Positions 1 to 5,216 of a stretch of 5,216 nucleotides of DNA are shown piece by piece. A model generated the notes under the pieces. The model had not been told where the DNA came from, searched no databases, and saw only the letters and a program-made list of their open reading frames with translations. This DNA is from Alphaproteobacteria bacterium (GTDB lineage: Bacteria; Pseudomonadota; Alphaproteobacteria; Rhizobiales; Rhizobiaceae): positions 1 through 5,216 of the forward strand of contig JAFKFE010001136.1 of NCBI GenBank assembly GCA_017308345.1, given 5' to 3'. Position 1 is the first letter of the stretch. Each line of letters starts with the position of its first letter. A program made the translations under genes and the position numbers.

Positions 1-370
1 CATGGACGCCGTCGCGCGGCGACGCGATGAGGTCGAGGCGATCGTGCGCGACCTCGCGCCCGACGCGGAAATCTTTGGAGCGGCGTCGCCAAGGCTTGCC
101 AACACGACATTCTTCGCTATTCCCGGCATCAAGGCCGAGACGGCGCAGATCGCGTTCGATCTTGCCGGCGTCGCGCTGTCGGCGGGCTCGGCATGTTCGT
201 CGGGAAAAGTCGGACCAAGCCATGTGCTCAAGGCAATGGGCCATGGCGACAGCCTGGGCGCCTTGCGCGTTTCGATCGGTCGCGCGACCGGCGCCGGGGA
301 TATCGAGGCCTTCCGGGCCGCGCTGGCGGGTATCGTCGCGCGCCGGGCGGGCAAGGAAGAAGCTGCCTGA
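1..370 (+). CDS. Cysteine desulfurase, group I (IscS/NifS-like), C-terminal part; 5' end outside window
   Basis: This is the 3' end of a PLP-dependent class V aminotransferase-fold enzyme that removes sulfur from L-cysteine, giving alanine and an enzyme-bound persulfide. About 122 residues are visible, roughly the last third of a family that is normally near 390 residues. The ATG at position 2 is in frame but is almost certainly an internal methionine, because the PLP-lysine half of the enzyme must lie upstream. The decisive motif is SAGSACSSGKVGPSHVLKAM, with the catalytic Cys codon at 194-196. The SGSAC-type active-site loop marks group I (IscS/NifS) rather than group II (SufS) enzymes. The gene precedes sufBCD, as sufS2 does in rhizobial operons, so it probably feeds sulfur to the Suf scaffold. 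It ends with TGA at 368-370. An iscS, nifS or sufS2 label would each be defensible, so no symbol is given. The family call is secure. Confidence 0.93.
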   Translation, partial: MDAVARRRDEVEAIVRDLAPDAEIFGAASPRLANTTFFAIPGIKAETAQIAFDLAGVALSAGSACSSGKVGPSHVLKAMGHGDSLGALRVSIGRATGAGDIEAFRAALAGIVARRAGKEEAA

Positions 371-558
371 CGGCGGCAAGGATGAATTCAGGCCCTAGGC
401 CTGGTAGAGCCGTGCGTTTTTCCTGGCCGGGTGAATTTCCGGCGGATACGCACTATATGGGATTTACTCCGCTGCGCGTCCCCGGCTGGGCGCGATCACA
501 GCGGTGCCATAGTTTGAAAACTGCCGGGCCTTGACCCCGGCGTGGATGGAGAACGCAT
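371..558 (+). other. 188-base gap before sufB with several inverted repeats; possible leader or internal promoter region
   Basis: No credible gene lies here. The gap is much longer than the 25-26 base gaps around sufC. Seen directly: an 8-base palindrome TGAATTCA at 383-390; an inverted repeat CAGGCC/GGCCTG at 389-394 and 398-403; a bulged hairpin spanning 471-502; AGTTTGAAAACT at 511-522; and a 6-bp GC stem at 523-541. A weak promoter-like pair is GTGAAT (431-436) and TATATG (454-459) with a 17-base spacer, matching the sigma-70 consensus only partly. I found no TGA-N9-TCA iron-responsive (RirA-type) site and no convincing Irr-type box. The operon's main control region is more likely upstream of the desulfurase, outside the window. 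Confidence 0.4.
523..541 (+). repeat. GC-rich hairpin just upstream of the sufB ribosome binding site
   Basis: GCCGGG (523-528) is perfectly complementary to CCCGGC (536-541), giving a 6-bp stem with a 7-base loop. It ends six bases before the sufB Shine-Dalgarno sequence at 548-553. In mRNA it could form a small stem next to the ribosome landing site. There is no T-tract after it, so it is not a typical intrinsic terminator. Short GC stems arise often by chance in such a genome, so a regulatory role is only possible. Confidence 0.3.
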
Positions 559-2079
<1,521 letters not shown>

Positions 2080-2105
2080 CCGCAAAAGATATTCAGGAAG
2101 AAATT

Positions 2106-2861
2106 ATGCTTGAGATCAAGAACCTTCACGCCCGCATCGTCGATGACGGCACTGAGATCATTCGCGGCCTGAACCTGACGGTGAAAGACGGCGAGGTCGC
2201 CGCGATCATGGGGCCGAACGGCTCGGGCAAGTCGACGCTGTCCTATATCCTTGCTGGACGCGAGGACTATGAGGTGACCGAGGGCGACATCCTCTACAAC
2301 GGCCAGTCGATCCTCGAAATGGATCCGGCCGAGCGCGCCGCCGCCGGCATCTTCCTCGCTTTCCAGTATCCGATGGAGATACCGGGCGTGGCGACCATGG
2401 AATTTCTGAAAGTGGCGATGAACGAGCAGCGCAAGGCGCGCGGCGAGGAGCCGCTGAAGGTGCCGGAATTCCTGAAGCGCGTGAAGGAAGCCGCCGCCTC
2501 GCTCAGCATGGACATGAACATGTTGAAGCGTCCGCTCAATGTCGGCTTCTCCGGCGGCGAGAAGAAGCGCGCCGAGATCCTGCAGATGAAGCTTCTGGAG
2601 CCGAAGCTGTGCGTGCTCGACGAGACCGATTCCGGTCTCGACATCGACGCGCTGAAGATCGTCTCCGACGGGGTCAACGCGCTGCGCTCGCCGGAGCGCG
2701 CCATCATCGTCATCACTCACTACCAGCGCCTGCTGGAACACATCGTGCCGGACACTGTGCACGTGCTCTACAAGGGCCAGGTCATCAAGTCGGGCGACAA
2801 GTCGCTGGCCCTCGATCTCGAGGCCAACGGCTATGCCGGCGTGATCGGCGAAGCCGCCTGA
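2106..2861 (+). CDS. sufC: Fe-S cluster assembly ATPase SufC
   Basis: SufC is the ABC-type ATPase of the SufBC2D complex. It is cytoplasmic, with no membrane segments, and its ATP-driven dimerisation rearranges SufB and SufD to open the cluster-building site. At 251 residues it has the usual family length (E. coli SufC is 248). Motifs in order: Walker A GPNGSGKST at 36-44, Q-loop Gln87 (FQYP), signature SGGEKKR at 149-155, Walker B LCVLDETDSGLD at 168-179 with catalytic Glu173, and H-loop His205 (ITHYQR). Lys154, Glu173 and His205 match E. coli Lys152, Glu171 and His203. The DSGLDIDALK stretch separates SufC from transporter ATPases. The open frame extends far upstream into sufB, but the ATG at 2106 is chosen because AGGAAG (2095-2100) lies five bases before it and MLEIKNLHA is the usual start. 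It ends with TGA at 2859-2861. Confidence 0.98.
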   Translation: MLEIKNLHARIVDDGTEIIRGLNLTVKDGEVAAIMGPNGSGKSTLSYILAGREDYEVTEGDILYNGQSILEMDPAERAAAGIFLAFQYPMEIPGVATMEFLKVAMNEQRKARGEEPLKVPEFLKRVKEAAASLSMDMNMLKRPLNVGFSGGEKKRAEILQMKLLEPKLCVLDETDSGLDIDALKIVSDGVNALRSPERAIIVITHYQRLLEHIVPDTVHVLYKGQVIKSGDKSLALDLEANGYAGVIGEAA

Positions 2862-2874
2862 GATGGGAGCGGTC

Positions 2875-2878
2875 GAGG
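2875..2878 (+). promoter_or_regulatory. Ribosome binding site that favours the ATG at 2887 for sufD
   Basis: GAGG lies eight bases before ATG 2887, a normal spacing. The alternative in-frame ATG at 2863, one base after the sufC stop, has no clear purine-rich site before it (the preceding bases read GCCGCCTGAG). This supports the shorter SufD N-terminus. Confidence 0.55.
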
Positions 2879-2886
2879 CAAGAGCC

Positions 2887-4155
2887 ATGAACATGCACGC
2901 ACAGCCCCAGCGGACATTGGCCGAGACGGCGCTGATCGATGCCTTCGGCGAACGGTTGTCGCTGCTGCCCGGCGATGGCGAGGTCATGCTGAAGCGCGAT
3001 GACGCGATCGAGGCGATCAAGCACGGCCTGCCCACACGCCGCGTCGAATCCTGGCACTACACGGACCTGCGCCGCTTGCTGACCTCGGTCCCGGCTTTCG
3101 AAGCCGACTCGGCGGTGAAAGCGCTTGCGCCGATCCTTGAGGGTTCCGCCGTGCTGCCGGTGCTGAATGGTGTCTCGAACGCGAAACTGCGCGAGGTCGA
3201 GGGCGTCACGGTGCAGCGCCTTTCGGAAAAGCTGACCGATGGCAGCGTCGCGCCGGGGCTCGATTCCTATGGCGCCGATGATGCGATCGGGGCGCTGAAC
3301 ACAGCCTTCGTCGCCGACGGCTATTTCGTCGATATCGCCGACGGCGCGGAGCTGGAAAAGCCGATCGAACTGCAGAACCTGCAGGCCGGCGGCCAGGCGC
3401 ATGTGCGGCTGCTGACGCGCGTCGGCGCGGGCGCAAGCGCGGTGATTGTCGAGCGCCAGTCGGGCGAGGGCGCCGCCCTGGTAAGCTCGGTCAGCCAGCT
3501 CGTGGTCGGCGACGGCGCAAAGGTGACCTGGCTGATCGTGCAGGAACAGCCGGACGCGGCCACGCATCTCGCCCAGTTCAAGGCGCATATCGGCAAGGAC
3601 GCCAAGCTGACGCTGTTCGTCATGAATGCCGGCGGCAAGCTCGTTCGCCAGGAGGTGGTGGTCAGGACGACGGGCGAAGGCGCCGATTTCAAGCTGCGCG
3701 GCATCAACCTTCTCGCCGGCGACACGCATACCGACACAACCATGGTGCTCGACCACGCCGTGCCGCACACGACCTCGACCGAAGTGATCCGCAACGTGGT
3801 CACCGGCAAGGCGCGCGGCGTTTTCCAGGGCCGCATCAACGTGCATCAATACGCGCAGAAGACCAACGCCAAGATGGCCTGCAACACGCTGCTGCTGTCG
3901 GACGACGGCGAGTTCTCGACCAAGCCGGAGCTGGAGATCTTCGCCGATGACGTCGTCTGCGGCCACGGCGCGACCGTCACCGAGATCGACCACAACCATC
4001 TGTTCTACCTGATGGCGCGCGGCATCGACGAGAAAGCGGCGCGGGGCCTTCTGGTGAAGGCTTTTGTCGCCGAAGTGATCGAGGAACTGGACGACGAGGC
4101 GCTGGTCGAGGCGCTGGAAGCACGGCTCGACGGCTGGTTTTCGACGCACGGATAG
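2887..4155 (+). CDS. sufD: Fe-S cluster assembly protein SufD
   Basis: SufD is the SufB paralogue that pairs with SufB in the SufBC2D scaffold and takes part in iron entry and cluster assembly. From the ATG at 2887 it has 422 residues, almost identical to E. coli SufD (423). It has an N-terminal helical region with the family motif LPTRRVESWHYTDLRRLL at 48-65, a beta-helix core (about 130-370) and a C-terminal helical tail. Near the end of the core, FADDVVCGHGATVTEID contains Cys358 and His360, which fall at the E. coli numbers; His360 is the residue needed at the SufB-SufD cluster interface. The TNAKM and TKPELEIFADDV stretches are also typical. An in-frame ATG at 2863 would add eight residues (MGAVEARA); it is disfavoured because it lacks a ribosome site and the extension looks non-conserved. 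The gene ends with TAG at 4153-4155. Confidence 0.96.
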   Translation: MNMHAQPQRTLAETALIDAFGERLSLLPGDGEVMLKRDDAIEAIKHGLPTRRVESWHYTDLRRLLTSVPAFEADSAVKALAPILEGSAVLPVLNGVSNAKLREVEGVTVQRLSEKLTDGSVAPGLDSYGADDAIGALNTAFVADGYFVDIADGAELEKPIELQNLQAGGQAHVRLLTRVGAGASAVIVERQSGEGAALVSSVSQLVVGDGAKVTWLIVQEQPDAATHLAQFKAHIGKDAKLTLFVMNAGGKLVRQEVVVRTTGEGADFKLRGINLLAGDTHTDTTMVLDHAVPHTTSTEVIRNVVTGKARGVFQGRINVHQYAQKTNAKMACNTLLLSDDGEFSTKPELEIFADDVVCGHGATVTEIDHNHLFYLMARGIDEKAARGLLVKAFVAEVIEELDDEALVEALEARLDGWFSTHG

Positions 4156-4160
4156 CGTTT

Positions 4161-4217
4161 CCCCTTCTCCCCTTGCGGGAGAAGGTGGCCGAGCGAAGCT
4201 CGGACGGATGAGGGGTG
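4161..4217 (+). repeat. REP-like intergenic palindromic element with two hairpins
   Basis: This block consists of two adjacent perfect hairpins. The first is CCTTCTCCC (4163-4171) with GGGAGAAGG (4177-4185) around a 5-base loop. The second is CCGAGC (4189-4194) with GCTCGG (4198-4203) around GAA. The flanks CCCCT (4161-4165) and AGGGG (4211-4215) are also complementary and could close a cruciform. From recall, CCCCTCATCC-type palindromes of this layout are scattered in many copies between genes of Mesorhizobium and other Rhizobiales; only one copy is visible here. No T-tract follows on the + strand, so it is not a classic terminator. It sits between sufD and sufS and could stabilise the upstream mRNA end or dampen read-through. 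Confidence 0.8.
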
Positions 4218-4243
4218 TTGGAAGGATCGCGGCTTTGGCCGGC

Positions 4244-4248
4244 AAGGA
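4244..4248 (+). promoter_or_regulatory. Ribosome binding site fixing the sufS start at 4256
   Basis: AAGGA lies seven bases before ATG 4256, a good Shine-Dalgarno match. An in-frame ATG at 4208 inside the palindromic element would add 16 residues but has no site at proper spacing, so 4256 is preferred. Confidence 0.6.
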
Positions 4249-4255
4249 CTTCGAA

Positions 4256-5216
4256 ATGGACCAGAAGATCGAAACCACCCCTTATGACGTCGAGGCGATC
4301 CGCCGCGACTTCCCGATCCTGTCGCGCCAGGTCTACGGCAAGCCGCTGGTCTATCTCGACAATGGCGCCTCGGCGCAGAAGCCACAGGTGGTGCTAGATA
4401 CCATCCAGCACGCCTATAGCCAGGAATACGCCAACGTCCATCGCGGGCTGCATTTCCTGTCCAACGCCGCGACCGATGCCTATGAGAATGCGCGCAAATC
4501 CGTGCAGCGGTTTCTCAACGCGCCGAGCACCGACAACATCGTCTTCACCTCCAACACCACCCCGGCGATCAATACCGTCGCCTATGGCTGGGGCATGCCG
4601 CGGATCGGCGAGGGCGACGAGATCGTGCTCTCGATCATGGAGCATCACTCCAACATCGTGCCGTGGCATTTCATCCGCGAACGGCAGGGCGCCAAGCTGG
4701 TCTGGGTGCCGGTCGACGATCTCGGCGCCTTCCACATCGAGGAATTCGAAAAGCGCCTGACCAGCCGCACCAAGCTCGTCGCCATCACCCAGATGTCGAA
4801 CGCGCTGGGCACCGTGACGCCGATCAAGGAGATCGTGCGCATCGCCCATGCGCGCGGAATTCCCGTGCTGGTCGACGGCAGCCAGAGCGCCGTGCACATG
4901 CCGATCGACGTGCAGGACCTCGACTGCGACTTCTTCGTCTTCACCGGCCACAAGGTCTACGGGCCGTCGGGCATTGGCGTGCTCTATGGCAAGAGGGACA
5001 GGCTGGAAGAGATGCGGCCCTTCATGGGCGGCGGCGAGATGATCGAGGAGGTGACGGAGGACATCGTCACCTACAACGATCCGCCGCACCGCTTCGAGGC
5101 CGGCACGCCGCCGATCGTGCAGGCGATCGGACTGGGCGCGGCGCTCGACTACATGGAGAAGGTCGGACGCGAGCGCATCGCCGCGCACGAGGCGGACCTC
5201 AAGACTTACGCGCATG
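4256..5216 (+). CDS. sufS: Cysteine desulfurase SufS (group II), N-terminal three quarters; 3' end outside window
   Basis: SufS is a cytoplasmic PLP enzyme that takes sulfur from L-cysteine and passes the persulfide to SufE or a similar acceptor, then to SufB. The frame stays open to the window edge, giving 320 residues of an expected 410 or so. Visible residues, numbered from ATG 4256: the NVHRGLHFLS segment, Thr102 (PLP phosphate region), His130/His131 in MEHHSNIVPW (cofactor stacking), Asp207 and Gln210 in VDGSQSAVH (PLP ring contacts), and Lys233 in FTGHKVYGPSGIG, which forms the Schiff base and matches E. coli Lys226. RFEAGTPP near the end is also typical. The catalytic Cys, expected near residue 371, is beyond the window. 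MEHHSNIVPW and GHKVYGPSGIG support group II, in contrast to the group I enzyme at the window start. Oddly, Ser99, Pro103 and Met257 replace E. coli Arg92, Glu96 and Glu250. A 100-base gap with a palindromic repeat separates it from sufD. Confidence 0.96.
   Translation, partial: MDQKIETTPYDVEAIRRDFPILSRQVYGKPLVYLDNGASAQKPQVVLDTIQHAYSQEYANVHRGLHFLSNAATDAYENARKSVQRFLNAPSTDNIVFTSNTTPAINTVAYGWGMPRIGEGDEIVLSIMEHHSNIVPWHFIRERQGAKLVWVPVDDLGAFHIEEFEKRLTSRTKLVAITQMSNALGTVTPIKEIVRIAHARGIPVLVDGSQSAVHMPIDVQDLDCDFFVFTGHKVYGPSGIGVLYGKRDRLEEMRPFMGGGEMIEEVTEDIVTYNDPPHRFEAGTPPIVQAIGLGAALDYMEKVGRERIAAHEADLKTYAH

Noticed and set aside
383..390. The TGAATTCA palindrome as an iron-regulator (RirA-type) operator.
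   Set aside because: The known pattern needs nine bases between TGA and TCA; here there are two, and no TGA in the gap has TCA at the right distance.
389..421. The inverted repeat at 389-403 followed by TTTTT at 417-421 as a terminator for the desulfurase gene.
   Set aside because: The stem is only six base pairs and the T-tract begins 13 bases after it, too far for an intrinsic terminator; the genes also look co-transcribed.
457..534. A possible 25-residue leader peptide in the gap before sufB.
   Set aside because: No good ribosome site, no run of regulatory codons (only single scattered Cys and Trp), and no link to a terminator/antiterminator pair.
2785..4278. A 497-codon open frame on the minus strand across sufD.
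   Set aside because: It mirrors the GC-rich sufD coding frame, has a low-complexity composition rich in Arg, Ala, Asp and His, shows no recognisable domain, and fully overlaps a confidently identified gene.
4394..5215. A 273-codon open frame on the minus strand opposite sufS.
   Set aside because: It lies opposite the clear SufS reading frame, and its translation looks like a compositional artefact.

Overview
The window holds the central part of a SUF iron-sulfur cluster assembly operon, all on the + strand: the 3' end of an IscS/NifS-type cysteine desulfurase, complete sufB, sufC and sufD, and about the first three quarters of sufS. Base composition is GC-rich, with a strong preference for G or C at third codon positions. 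The gene order (group I desulfurase, sufB, sufC, sufD, sufS) is the one known from Rhizobiales, where it is described as sufS2-B-C-D-S1-X-A in Agrobacterium and Sinorhizobium. The protein sequences and a rhizobial-type intergenic repeat suggest a Mesorhizobium-like alphaproteobacterium. The genus is an inference from recall, not from a search.

Layout: 1-370 is the desulfurase C-terminus with its active-site Cys. 371-558 is a 188-base gap with several inverted repeats and no convincing gene. 559-2079 is sufB. 2106-2861 is sufC, after a 26-base gap. 2887-4155 is sufD, after a 25-base gap if the preferred start is right. 4156-4255 is a 100-base gap filled mostly by a two-hairpin palindromic element. 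From 4256 to the window edge is sufS, cut before its catalytic Cys loop.

The genes act together in the cytoplasm. The two desulfurases take sulfur from L-cysteine as an enzyme-bound persulfide. SufB, SufC and SufD form the SufBC2D scaffold, where SufC ATP hydrolysis remodels the SufB-SufD interface on which the nascent Fe-S cluster is built. Key residues of SufB (Cys416, Glu445), SufC (Walker A/B, signature, H-loop) and SufD (His360) are all present, so the machine looks functional. No sufE, sufA, sufT or iscR/rirA gene lies in the window.

This is a well-known housekeeping system, and I see no undescribed system here. The points that merit a second look are the structured gap before sufB, the palindromic element inside the operon before sufS, and three replaced residues at aligned SufS positions 92, 96 and 250 (E. 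coli numbering). The long open frames on the minus strand are mirror images of the GC-rich genes.
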